Source: Oscillospiraceae bacterium (GTDB lineage: Bacteria; Bacillota; Clostridia; Oscillospirales; Oscillospiraceae). From it: 33,777 nucleotides of DNA. Shown here piece after piece: positions 1-7,446 of the stretch; position 1 is the first letter of the stretch, and the number at the start of each line of letters is the position of its first letter. Where the stretch lies: contig JAISXU010000007.1 in the NCBI GenBank assembly GCA_031270395.1, positions 1 to 33,777 of the forward strand. Reading direction: 5' to 3'. The notes beneath the pieces are model-generated. The model saw nothing but the letters and a program-made list of their open reading frames with translations. It ran no database searches and was not told where the DNA came from. A program made the position numbers and the translations under genes.

Positions 1-1
1 C

Positions 2-124
2 AATACATATCTGCTCGATGAGTTGAGCATGGCTGACCCGGAGCAATACCTTCTGCAAGTCTCCGCGTCCGTGTCGGAAGTCCGGCGCGACCCGGTGAAA
101 CATATCCGCCGTTGGACAAAATGA
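2..124 (+). CDS. 3' end of an unrecognised gene
   Basis: An open frame enters from the window edge and runs 40 codons to a TGA at 122-124, 13 bases before a good terminator. The peptide is charged and ends in an R/K-rich tail (HIRRWTK). I do not recognise the family. The terminator directly after it argues that it is a real gene end. It sits in front of a restriction-enzyme remnant, so it may belong to the same accessory island, but nothing in the peptide itself shows a function. Confidence 0.45.
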   Translation, partial: NTYLLDELSMADPEQYLLQVSASVSEVRRDPVKHIRRWTK

Positions 125-137
125 GCGAGACGCCCCT

Positions 138-170
138 AAGCCTTTCGGTGAACCGCCGAAGGGCTTTTTT
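138..170 (+). terminator. Rho-independent terminator
   Basis: An 11-bp stem (138-148 with 156-166, one G-T pair) with a 7-nt loop runs into six T residues at 165-170. It lies just after the TGA at 124 and would end transcription of the gene entering from the left edge. Confidence 0.8.
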
Positions 171-256
171 GTTGCCCTCGGCGCGACGGCGGCCGGTGAA
201 ACACGGAAAGGCTATAAATTTAACTTCGGGAAATAAAATATTTGAACTACCCTTGA

Positions 257-1114
257 CAGCACAGTCCTAATAAGCGGTATGCCTACACGGTTGAGTTTGA
301 CACGCCGGAGCTTATCGAAAAATCCGTCGCCGCCCTCAATGCAAATCTCCGCGTGACAAGGCTTTCTTACACGCTTACAGAGGGTGTTCAGACCGGCGCG
401 GAATTTGACGTGGAGCGCACAAGGACGCGAACGCTTGACCATGCGGCGGGCAGCACCGTGCCGTATGACCTCATAGGGAAAATCGCGGAGGCAACGACGC
501 TGACGCGCAAATCCGTAGCAACCATTCTCACGGGCTTGACGTTTGAGAAGCGCGGAATGTTCAGTCAAAACCCGGAGGAATTTATTCGGCGCGTGGTCGA
601 TGAAATTGACAAACAAAAAGCCGCTATTATCGTTGAGCATATCAGGTATCAACCAAGCGCGGAAGAACCGTATACGCAGGATATTTTCAACATGAACAAG
701 TCATCGCAAGAGTACGCGAAAGCATTTCAGGCGAAAAAAGCAATCCAAGAATATGTTTTCACAGACGGTACTGCCGAGAACAGCGTGGAACGGAGATTCG
801 CCGCCGACGTTGACGCAGCTGATGAAGTCATCGTCTATGCAAAACTGCCCGCTGGTCCGAAAGGCTTCTATATCCCTACACCTGTAGGCAACTATTCGCC
901 GGATTGGGCGATTGCGTTCAGGCGCGGCGCGGTGAAGCACATCTTCTTTATCGCGGAAACCAAAGGCACGACGAACAGCTTGCAACTCAAACCGGTTGAA
1001 CAAGCGAAAATCAAATGCGCCCGAAAGCTGTTCAACGAAATATCCGATGCAGGTGTGAAGTACCACGACGTTGACAGCTATCAGAGCTTGCTTGATATCA
1101 TGCAGACGCTGTAA
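257..1114 (+). pseudogene. type III restriction subunit Res, C-terminal remnant
   Basis: This frame opens right after an in-frame TGA at 254-256 and has no plausible start or ribosome binding site; the first possible start (GTG 353) lies inside recognisable protein. The product resembles the C-terminal nuclease part of type III restriction (Res) subunits: a PD-(D/E)xK core is visible as SPDWAIAF followed by FFIAETKG, then KPVEQAKIKCARKLF and the terminal VDSYQ segment. The helicase part, about two thirds of a normal Res protein, and the partner Mod methylase are absent. Homology appears to begin near 272, so the 5' part was deleted. The nuclease residues are intact, but without the helicase motor the fragment is not expected to restrict DNA. 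Confidence 0.8.
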
Positions 1115-1148
1115 CGGGCTTGTATACCAACTCGTACAGCATATACCG

Positions 1149-1393
1149 TCAGCGACGCGAGGGAAACACGAGCGTAAAAGTTACCACGCCGCCGCTGCCC
1201 AAATTCGCGCTGATTGCGCCGCCAAGCCGCCGCATGGCCGTCCTCGCTATGTATAGTCCGAGTCCGAACCCGCCGCTCTCGTGTGAGCGGGAGGCGTCGG
1301 TCCGGTAAAATCTGTCGAAGAGCTTAGGAAATGGGACATGACCTCGGATATGACGGCGCCGATATCGAACGGCGAATTGGCGGCCTCCAAACC
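1149..1393 (-). pseudogene. sensor histidine kinase remnant with internal deletion
   Basis: Two pieces of a HATPase-type kinase are joined out of frame. The piece at 1393-1325 reads LEAANSPFDIGAVISEVMSHF, the linker between DHp and ATPase domains. After a frame change near 1325 the piece down to 1149 reads LFDRFYRTD..ESGGFGLGLYIA.., which holds the F box and G2 box, and then the normal kinase end. The stretch between (N and G1 boxes, roughly 50-60 residues in relatives) is missing, as is everything N-terminal. It is therefore a dead remnant. No cognate regulator gene is nearby. Confidence 0.75.
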
Positions 1394-1398
1394 CTCTT

Positions 1399-1479
1399 CT
1401 GACCATGTTTGGGTTCAAGTCTGCCGTTTTCGTCGTAACTGCCGTAGTAATCGGCTATCGGAGCCATGTTATAGTCCAT
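1399..1479 (-). pseudogene. SAM-dependent methyltransferase, 5' remnant
   Basis: An ATG at 1479 opens a 27-codon stretch whose peptide (ADYYGSYDENGRLEPKHGQ) resembles the N-terminus of a class I SAM-dependent methyltransferase family of gut Firmicutes, as far as I recall it. It stops matching at the CAG codon 1399-1401, exactly where the histidine-kinase remnant begins. A purine-rich stretch (AAGG) lies upstream of the ATG. The SAM-binding core is absent, so only the promoter-proximal end survives. Family assignment rests on a short motif and is moderate. Confidence 0.5.
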
Positions 1480-1503
1480 ATGTCACACCTTGGAATAATT
1501 TCG

Positions 1504-1523
1504 TTTGCACCCATTTGCACCCA
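1504..1523. repeat. two tandem copies of a 10-bp unit
   Basis: The unit tttgcaccca occurs twice head to tail (1504-1513, 1514-1523). It lies in the 215-base gap between the methyltransferase remnant and the transposase gene, where I see no other feature except a weak candidate insertion-sequence end at 1616-1627. Confidence 0.6.
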
Positions 1524-1694
1524 TTTTAGCCGCGAAGAAGGAGCGGGAGAGAGTAGACGGGGGCAATTTATGAAGGGCATTGAGCCCCGCAAACTGTGGA
1601 AAACCTCGCAGTTTGCATTTTTGCACAACACTGCCAGGCCCCACGTGTTTCGCGGCGCCGTTTTTCGGAGTTATTCAGTTGTCTGTCAGATATG

Positions 1695-2951
1695 TTACGC
1701 GGCGGGCGGCAGTCCTGTCTGCGTCATAGCCGCCAAGCCTTTCTTTACGCCTCTCCTGAGCTTGCTTACCGCCAGTGCGTTCATCGTTATGAGCGATAGC
1801 GTCACTCTCGTGCGCATCTTGTCCAGCCCGCGTATGCAGTGATCCTCGAACATGAAATCTCTGTCCAACCGTCCGTTCAGCCGCTCTACAGACGTGCGTC
1901 CCTTGTAAATCTTCTTGAACTTCGCGCTGTCTCGGGCTATCGGAAGGAATATACGCTCGTCGTAGCTTATGTAAATCTTTCGGACTTTACCCTCGTGCGA
2001 GTACCGCAGGCAATTTTTGTTCCTGTCGTATCCTTCATACTTCATTTTCGCAAGTTCGCCGTTGCCCTTGCATATGTACACCTCGCCCCTGTGGTTGTAC
2101 ACCATATCCGTGTCCTTGTACTGCTTTGTGGCTTCCCCGTCTTTCCAGCAGTTGCGTATGTCCACTACCGGACATATGCCGCGCGACTTTACCGCGCGTA
2201 TCATCCCTGCCGAGTCGTAGCCCCTGTCCAGAGCCAAGCTCTCAGCGCGCCGCGCCAGCGGTTCGGGGAGAGCGCCGACCAGTTCAATCATCTTTTCGCG
2301 TTCACTCGCGTTCCCCGCCGTCACGTCGTACGCTATCGGCAGTTCCGTGGGCACATCGCATATGAGGTGTGCCTTGAACCCGTAATGCGTCTCTTTTTTC
2401 TCGTGCTCTTTCCCGTCGCTTCCCGTGTAACGGTACTTCTTTATGGAGTACTCCGCATCGTTTTCCGTTCGCCTGTCAGTCTCCGAACTCCCGTCTTTCG
2501 CCGGCCTCTTCGCGTAGCTGTCCAAGTACTTGCCGTCGCCCGCCAGATGCTTCCCAAATTCCGGCAATAGCTCCACCAGTTCCTCGACCGTCATCTCAAA
2601 CACGCGCTCCAATTCCTCGCGTTCCTCCGCCAGAAGCCGCAGAAAACCGCTAAACACACGTGCCGGAGGCACCATGTGCCTCTTCCTGGCCCAGTCGCAC
2701 AGCCCGCATGTCCTCCGTAACTGCGCGTTCCTCCACAACTCACGACGGAACGATTCGATGCTCCTGTGCCCGAATACCGTCATCGCAATAAGCAGATTCC
2801 ATATCACGCGCACCGGGTAATCGTTCCGTCCTTTCCCGCGCCGTGCTTCCAGCTTCCTCATCAGCGCCTCGTCGTCCATCCCATCCAGCGCCATCTCAAG
2901 CCTCTCTAAGTCGCCCTTTTCCTCTATCCCGAGGTGTTCATATATTGACAT
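1695..2951 (-). CDS. DDE transposase (IS5/IS1182-like)
   Basis: Full-length 418-residue transposase. The N-terminal segment (about residues 40-85, RNDYPVRVIWNLL..SFRREL) is of the DUF772 type. The catalytic triad is visible as D139 (LAGDGKYLDS), D242 (LALDRGYDS) and E356 (RTSVERLNGRL), with a long insertion before the glutamate. There is no good Shine-Dalgarno before the ATG at 2951. Instead a perfect 15-bp hairpin (2955-2987) ends 3 bases upstream, which could restrain translation. A candidate terminal repeat pair is 1616-1627 and 3097-3108 (11 of 12 bases match in inverted orientation), which would make a 1.5-kb element, but no target duplication is evident. No frameshift or stop is present, so it may be active. 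Confidence 0.9.
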   Translation of the reverse strand: MSIYEHLGIEEKGDLERLEMALDGMDDEALMRKLEARRGKGRNDYPVRVIWNLLIAMTVFGHRSIESFRRELWRNAQLRRTCGLCDWARKRHMVPPARVFSGFLRLLAEEREELERVFEMTVEELVELLPEFGKHLAGDGKYLDSYAKRPAKDGSSETDRRTENDAEYSIKKYRYTGSDGKEHEKKETHYGFKAHLICDVPTELPIAYDVTAGNASEREKMIELVGALPEPLARRAESLALDRGYDSAGMIRAVKSRGICPVVDIRNCWKDGEATKQYKDTDMVYNHRGEVYICKGNGELAKMKYEGYDRNKNCLRYSHEGKVRKIYISYDERIFLPIARDSAKFKKIYKGRTSVERLNGRLDRDFMFEDHCIRGLDKMRTRVTLSLITMNALAVSKLRRGVKKGLAAMTQTGLPPAA

Positions 2952-2954
2952 CTG

Positions 2955-3095
2955 TGATATAACATCCGCAGAGCGGATGTTATATCACGCGCATGCGCCC
3001 GCTGTGCGGGCGCGCGCTTAAACTTTGAGCCGCGGCGCGGGACGCGCCGCATGGCGATATATCATAAATTGCAAAGCAATTTAATGATATATCAT
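2955..3095. repeat. tandem hairpin array, copy 1
   Basis: Four perfect or near-perfect hairpins stand in a row, each with a 3-nt loop: 2955-2987 (15-bp stem, loop aga), 2995-3013 (8 bp, loop tgt), 3032-3050 (8 bp, loop gga), and 3056-3093 (17 bp with one extra A, loop aaa). The two outer hairpins are AT-rich and the two inner ones GC-rich. A second copy lies inverted at 26131-26240. The block 3045-3072 is identical over 28 bases to the reverse complement of 26149-26176. It behaves like a REP/MITE-type dispersed element. Here it fills the upstream region of the transposase gene. Confidence 0.85.
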
Positions 3096-3195
3096 GTGTG
3101 CAAAGATGTCAACAACAAATCTGAAAAAGAAAAATCTTTGGTTAAATCGACATAATATCCTCTTGAATTTCACGCGAGGAGGATAAAATTTTTGG

Positions 3196-3369
3196 CTAAA
3201 ATGCGCGCTTCAGCTCGCGCTCGATCTCAAAGCACCGGGGCGCGGATATATCCTCGAGATTTATTCCCCCGAAGCTGCCCGCGAGCAGGGCGACGGTGTT
3301 CACAATCTCGTCGGTATCCCTTGAGCGGATACAAAGCGGCACGGCGTCCACGCCGCCAAACGCATTATA
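3196..3369 (-). pseudogene. malic enzyme, internal remnant
   Basis: About 57 codons match the end of the malic-enzyme N-terminal domain: NAFGGVDAVPLCIRSRDT, then the highly conserved SFGGINLEDISAPRCFEIE, ending ELKRAF before a stop. In intact enzymes the next residues are the HDDQHGTA segment and the NAD-binding domain; both are lost, as is the N-terminus. The fragment abuts the 3' end of the OGG gene on the same strand, and its upstream reading frame runs antisense-free into that gene only by chance. It is a remnant of an NAD-dependent malic enzyme gene. Confidence 0.8.
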
Positions 3370-3404
3370 GCCGACATGCGGGATAAGAACGCGTGAACAC
3401 CGGT

Positions 3405-4277
3405 TCACATGTTCCCGACGTCGCCGGCAAGAGTCCCGCCGCCCGGCGGCGGCTGACTTCTCGCGTGGAAAAACATGTACTGCTGCGCGATGCCGGCGTA
3501 TCCACCGAACACCGACGTATCCAAGCTGCCCCCGTAACGCTCGCCGATGACCTTTTTCATCCACGTATCAACGGGAAACACGTCCAGCTTATGCAGTCCG
3601 AACAGCGCCACGCAGTTTGCCACCTTGTCGCCGACGCCCGGCAGCGCCTTCAGCGCGCGCGGGGCGTCGGCGCAGTCCTCTGCCGCCAGCTTTTCGAGGT
3701 CGATCTCCCCGTCCGCGACGGCTCGCGCCGCGGCTAATATGTACGCCGCCCTGTAGCCGCTTCGCAGCGGCGCGAGGTCTCCCTCCGTCAGCGGCGCAAG
3801 GCGTTCGGGCGGCGGAAAATCCCGGTACTCGCCGCCCTCAAACTCGATAGGGTCACCAAACTCGCGGCACAGCGCCTCCACTATCTTCTTTATGCGCGGG
3901 ATATTATTGCACTGCGATATTATAAAGGAGCAGAGAGTCTCCCACTTATCCTGACGGAGTATGCGTATGCCCGCGCCAAACCGCGCCGCCCGCTCCATAA
4001 ACTCGTCCACGCAAAGGCTGCGGCGGATCGACGCGTAATCCATGTCGAGGTCGAAATACTGCCGCCATATATTCTCAAAGTCCGCCAGATCCCCGGTTAT
4101 GTACACGAGTCCGTCCTCGCTGCGGACGCGGGCGGCGCGGCCGCGCGCGACTCCCGTATACGAGCCGCTCCCGTCCGGATTCCAGCGGAAGCACTGCCCG
4201 CACTCAAACGTCCGTCCGATGTCGAAATCCGTCACACCGGAAATCTCGACCTCGCCGTCTGCCTGCCTGTACTCCAC
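3405..4277 (-). CDS. ogg: 8-oxoguanine DNA glycosylase, OGG type
   Basis: A 290-residue protein of the OGG1/HhH-GPD superfamily, which excises 8-oxoguanine and cleaves the DNA backbone by a lyase step. Visible: the N-terminal GQCFRW motif, the helix-hairpin-helix LPGVGDKVANC with the catalytic lysine in GDK, and the catalytic aspartate in FPVDTW, followed by the QQYMF end typical of the family. The start is a GTG with AAGG just upstream; it begins 6 bases after the stop of the GatD-like gene, so it closes the minus-strand run. The last roughly 15 residues (SQPPPGGGTLAG..) look like a nonhomologous tail created where the malic enzyme remnant was joined. Confidence 0.9.
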   Translation of the reverse strand: MEYRQADGEVEISGVTDFDIGRTFECGQCFRWNPDGSGSYTGVARGRAARVRSEDGLVYITGDLADFENIWRQYFDLDMDYASIRRSLCVDEFMERAARFGAGIRILRQDKWETLCSFIISQCNNIPRIKKIVEALCREFGDPIEFEGGEYRDFPPPERLAPLTEGDLAPLRSGYRAAYILAAARAVADGEIDLEKLAAEDCADAPRALKALPGVGDKVANCVALFGLHKLDVFPVDTWMKKVIGERYGGSLDTSVFGGYAGIAQQYMFFHARSQPPPGGGTLAGDVGNM

Positions 4278-4283
4278 GCCGCC

Positions 4284-5021
4284 TTACCCCCCGAAACCCG
4301 TTTTCGGGTCCCTAAACTCGCGCAGACGCGCGTCATACGCGTCCATCGCCGCGCGTTCAAACGGCAGCTCGTTCGTATCGGCGCCCATGTCGCGCAGAAG
4401 CTGCTTCGCGAAAGGCGGATTTACAATGAGCAGCGGCCCCAGCAGATAGCTCGCCATAAAATTGTTGCGCCGGAGACCCTCGCGCCTATCGCCGGGGCGT
4501 CTGCCCGCGCCCCTGACGACCTCAAACAGCGCCTCGTCGTCATCCTCAGAATCTGTCCACATGTGCGAAAACTGGCTTTTGAATCCAACTATATCAATAT
4601 TGTCATACTTGCCGAGGAACAAGCCGTTATACCTGTTTAACATGTCGCGCTTTGCGTGTACGCCAAACAGCCCGAGGCACTCAACGCGATGTCCGTCCCC
4701 GCAGTCGATGTATTCGCCGAATAATTCCGGCGCGTTACCTGTGGCCAGTATACGGGCGCCATCGTCTATCCGCGCCGATATTTCGTCGCGCCAGGGCGCG
4801 AGAGCAGACGCCGCGATAGCTTGTCCCCGCTCCGTAGATGAGCCGATATAGCATAGATCGACATCCCTGTCCAAAAAGGCGGGGCGCGCGCGCAGGGGTG
4901 TTTCAACTACGACCGCGCCCGGAACCGCGCGCGTCAGAAGCTCCATATTTCCTCTGTCCCCGAAGAGATTGCACGTATCGGGGAAAAGTATCTCAATTAC
5001 TATGACACGACACCTCCGCAA
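4284..5021 (-). CDS. gatD: GatD-like lipid II amidotransferase subunit, catalytic Cys missing
   Basis: CobB/CobQ-type class I glutamine amidotransferase fold, about 240 residues, directly after murT with overlap, as in the MurT/GatD complex that amidates the D-Glu of lipid II. Family features: ILFPDTCNLFGDRGN at the start, LGLFGVHA, and NNFMASYLLGPLL near the end. The nucleophile site of the family (a CGGYQ motif) reads ATGNAPELFG (residues 93-102), so no cysteine is present. The usual LHGP reads LLGP (residues 193-196). Glutaminase activity is therefore doubtful. Start: TTG 5021 has GGAG 10 bases upstream; an in-frame ATA at 5003 aligns with the usual family start and has GGAGG 9 bases upstream. 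Confidence 0.8.
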   Translation of the reverse strand: MRRCRVIVIEILFPDTCNLFGDRGNMELLTRAVPGAVVVETPLRARPAFLDRDVDLCYIGSSTERGQAIAASALAPWRDEISARIDDGARILATGNAPELFGEYIDCGDGHRVECLGLFGVHAKRDMLNRYNGLFLGKYDNIDIVGFKSQFSHMWTDSEDDDEALFEVVRGAGRRPGDRREGLRRNNFMASYLLGPLLIVNPPFAKQLLRDMGADTNELPFERAAMDAYDARLREFRDPKTGFGG

Positions 5022-6375
5022 CGCGTTTTGTCTCCGCGCTGACGCGCTCAGCCAGTTCTATCGCGTCCGCTCCATAGAGAATGTACACGCTCCCTCCGCG
5101 TCGAAATTCCAGATGCGCGGGGGCGTCCAACTCCGGAACCGAGCAGCGCAGCCTCTCCTCCGGCACTCCCGCGAGCAACAGTCTGTAGTAATAGTCAAGC
5201 GCGCGCGGACCTGCCGCCACAATACGCGTTATACCGTCGCGGCGCAGAAACTCAAAATCGCAATCATAGAGCCAGCTTGTGTTTTCAGACCACTTCTTCG
5301 CGTCATGCAGATCGTTCATAATCAATATCAGTTCCTTTTCGCCGGGGCGTGAACTGACGTAGTCAAACACGCGCGAACAGGCGAGCGCGTTTTTGCCCTT
5401 GGCCATCTGCATAATGACGGTGACATCGCCCGCCCGCTCCTCGTTATAGCGCGAGGACGGTATGGTCACGCCGCTATCAAAGTCCGCGCGTATCCCAGCG
5501 TGCTCGTACCCGAGTTCCCGCATTACAGCTACGGCTGTAAGCTGATTATACGCGTTGAATACGCTGTCACTCAAAAGCGCGTATTCGCATTCGCCGTCCG
5601 CGTCGCTGACAGTCATCGTCATGGCGTCAAAATCGACGCGGGACGCCCTGTAGTCCGGCGTCGGCGACCGAAATCCGCAAGATGGGCAGCGCGCCCGCCC
5701 GATATGGTGATAGCGTCTGTAGTCGTATACAAGCGCGCCGTCACACTCGGGGCAAAGGCGCATATCGTTAATTCGATTCACGCACTCCGTAACGTCGTCG
5801 TCGAGGCGATCGACACCGAAATACACGCGGGCATTGCGCGGCGCTATGCGCGAGGATAGCGGGTCGTCGCAGTTGAGTATCAGCTTTACCGTATTCGGCA
5901 GCGCGTTTTCGATTACGCCCATAATGAACTCAGGGTGCGCGTTGCGCATGATCGAGTCGCTAAATAGGTTTGTAATTACGAGGTAGTTTGGTATAACGTG
6001 CGGAAACAGCAGGCGTGTCGTGCGCTCGTCCGTCTCGAAAACCGCCGTCCGGAATCTGCTCTTGCCCGTAAGTTTGCAACCGGAAAGCAGACTGGCGGCT
6101 ATTCCCGCCACAGTATTCGAGCCGAGCCGGTTATGGAGAACTGACACGCCGTTGCGCGTGAGTAAACCGATTATGAGGTTGCAAACCGTCGTCTTCCCAT
6201 TTGTGCCTGTCACGGAGATTATCATCTCCGGCTTACCCGCGCGGGCAAGAAACTCGGGGCATATCCGCAAAGCCGCAGCGCCGGGCAGATACGTGGCATT
6301 GCGTCCGAGCGCACGCATAATAGCGCGCATTAGCTTGCCGATCCAAAGCGCAATTATAAACCTGATAAAAGACAT
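4993..6375 (-). CDS. murT: MurT-type Mur ligase, lipid II isoglutaminyl synthase subunit
   Basis: Mur ligase family protein of 460 residues. It shows an N-terminal hydrophobic helix, the ATP-binding VTGTNGKTTVCN loop, the central domain with FETDER and NLFSDS, a zinc-ribbon insertion typical of MurT (CPEC..G and CPSCGF), and the C-terminal DUF1727-like segment with LIMNDLHDAKKWSENTSWLYD. It pairs with the GatD-like protein encoded next, which overlaps its 3' end. The pair is known to convert the second-position glutamate of lipid II to isoglutamine at the cytoplasmic membrane. I chose ATG 6375 because GGGGG lies 5 bases upstream; an ATG 12 bases earlier has no binding site. Confidence 0.93.
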   Translation of the reverse strand: MSFIRFIIALWIGKLMRAIMRALGRNATYLPGAAALRICPEFLARAGKPEMIISVTGTNGKTTVCNLIIGLLTRNGVSVLHNRLGSNTVAGIAASLLSGCKLTGKSRFRTAVFETDERTTRLLFPHVIPNYLVITNLFSDSIMRNAHPEFIMGVIENALPNTVKLILNCDDPLSSRIAPRNARVYFGVDRLDDDVTECVNRINDMRLCPECDGALVYDYRRYHHIGRARCPSCGFRSPTPDYRASRVDFDAMTMTVSDADGECEYALLSDSVFNAYNQLTAVAVMRELGYEHAGIRADFDSGVTIPSSRYNEERAGDVTVIMQMAKGKNALACSRVFDYVSSRPGEKELILIMNDLHDAKKWSENTSWLYDCDFEFLRRDGITRIVAAGPRALDYYYRLLLAGVPEERLRCSVPELDAPAHLEFRRGGSVYILYGADAIELAERVSAETKRVAEVSCHSN

Positions 6376-6429
6376 AGCAGCCCCCATTCAGAGAAGTATA
6401 TCCGCGAAGCGCGCCCGTGACTCCCGCCG

Positions 6430-7059
6430 CTACGAGGCCACGCACCGGCATATCTTTACGCCCTCGGAGTGAAATTTTTGCTCATAGTCCGTCATAGGCT
6501 CGACCGCCGCCTCAGCGTGCAGATCGCGCGTCACCTCCGACAGCGTAAAGCCGCGCGACTCAAACTGCCGGAGCGAGAACTCAAACAGCGGGACGTCGTC
6601 CGTTTTGAAGTGTATCTCCCCGCCCGGTCTCAGTATGCGGCGGTATATATCCAGAAATCCCGCCGCTGTGAGCCGGCGCTTGGCGCGCCGCGCGCCCGGC
6701 CACGGGTCGCAGAAGTTTATATATATGCGCCCCGCCTCGCCGTCGCCGAAAAACAGGTCCGCATCGCGCGCGTCGCGCGTTATAAACCTGATATTGCGCA
6801 GACCGAGCGCGAGCGCGCGCTCCAGCGCCACTATCTGCGCGTCCGCCGAGCGCTCCAGCGCCGCGAAGAATATATTCGGGGCCTTCAGCGCCGAGCTCGC
6901 GGTAAACAATCCTTTACCGCATCCGAGCTCCACAAACAGATCGTCGTATCCGGCAAACTCGCGCAGCCACCCGCCGCGCAGCCGCTCCGGCTCGAGCTCC
7001 CGCAACGCGGCGCACCGCTCCATGCGCGGAAGCAGATTGGGCTTTTTCCTGATCCTCAA
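6430..7059 (-). CDS. trmB: tRNA (guanine-N7-)-methyltransferase
   Basis: A 209-residue TrmB, which uses SAM to make m7G46 in the tRNA variable loop. Visible motifs: the SAM-binding VELGCGKGLF, the family signature INFCDPWPGARRAKRR, and HFKTDD followed by the C-terminal TDYEQKF segment. Length is normal. The start is a TTG with GGAG 7 bases upstream. It lies 18 bases after ybaB and 55 bases before murT on the same strand, so it is probably cotranscribed with both. Confidence 0.95.
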   Translation of the reverse strand: MRIRKKPNLLPRMERCAALRELEPERLRGGWLREFAGYDDLFVELGCGKGLFTASSALKAPNIFFAALERSADAQIVALERALALGLRNIRFITRDARDADLFFGDGEAGRIYINFCDPWPGARRAKRRLTAAGFLDIYRRILRPGGEIHFKTDDVPLFEFSLRQFESRGFTLSEVTRDLHAEAAVEPMTDYEQKFHSEGVKICRCVAS

Positions 7060-7077
7060 CTCGCGGCTCCGATAAGC

Positions 7078-7422
7078 CTAAAAACCCAGATTCAGCCCGC
7101 CGGTGAGCTTCATCATGCGATCATTCGCGGACTCGTCCGCCTTGCGCATCGCCTCGTTGACGGCTGCGATCACCATATCGCCGAGCATCTCCACATCCTC
7201 CGGATCGACCGCCCCCGGGTCGAGCTCCAGAGCGGTCAGCTCGTGCTTTCCGTTTACCGTCGCCTTTACCGCGCCGCCTCCGGAGGACGCCGAGAACGTC
7301 TGATCCTCTATCTCGGTCTGCAGCTTCTGCATGTCCGCCTGAAGCTTTTGCGCCTGACGGAGCTTGTTCATATTCATCCCGCCGCCGCCGTACGAGCCGC
7401 CGCGAAATCCGCCTTTCGCCAT
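7078..7422 (-). CDS. ybaB: YbaB/EbfC nucleoid-associated protein
   Basis: Small YbaB family protein, 114 residues from ATG 7422. The glycine-rich start (GGFRGGSYGGGGMNMNK) is followed by the coiled-coil helix LRQAQKLQADMQKLQ and the core GGGAVKATVNGKHELTALELDP, as in the family. The protein binds DNA as a dimer and is usually encoded after dnaX and before recR. Here dnaX precedes it as expected, but trmB follows and no recR is present. Alternative starts are GTG 7446 and the internal MNMNK; the binding site does not decide clearly. Confidence 0.9.
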   Translation of the reverse strand: MAKGGFRGGSYGGGGMNMNKLRQAQKLQADMQKLQTEIEDQTFSASSGGGAVKATVNGKHELTALELDPGAVDPEDVEMLGDMVIAAVNEAMRKADESANDRMMKLTGGLNLGF

Positions 7423-7446
7423 GATACCGAACACCCATCCTTTCAC

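Noticed and set aside
1616-3108. Inverted 12-base pair (1616-1627 and 3097-3108) as definite insertion-sequence ends
   Set aside because: Eleven of twelve bases match, but no target duplication is visible and the pair is short; kept only as a candidate in the transposase entry.
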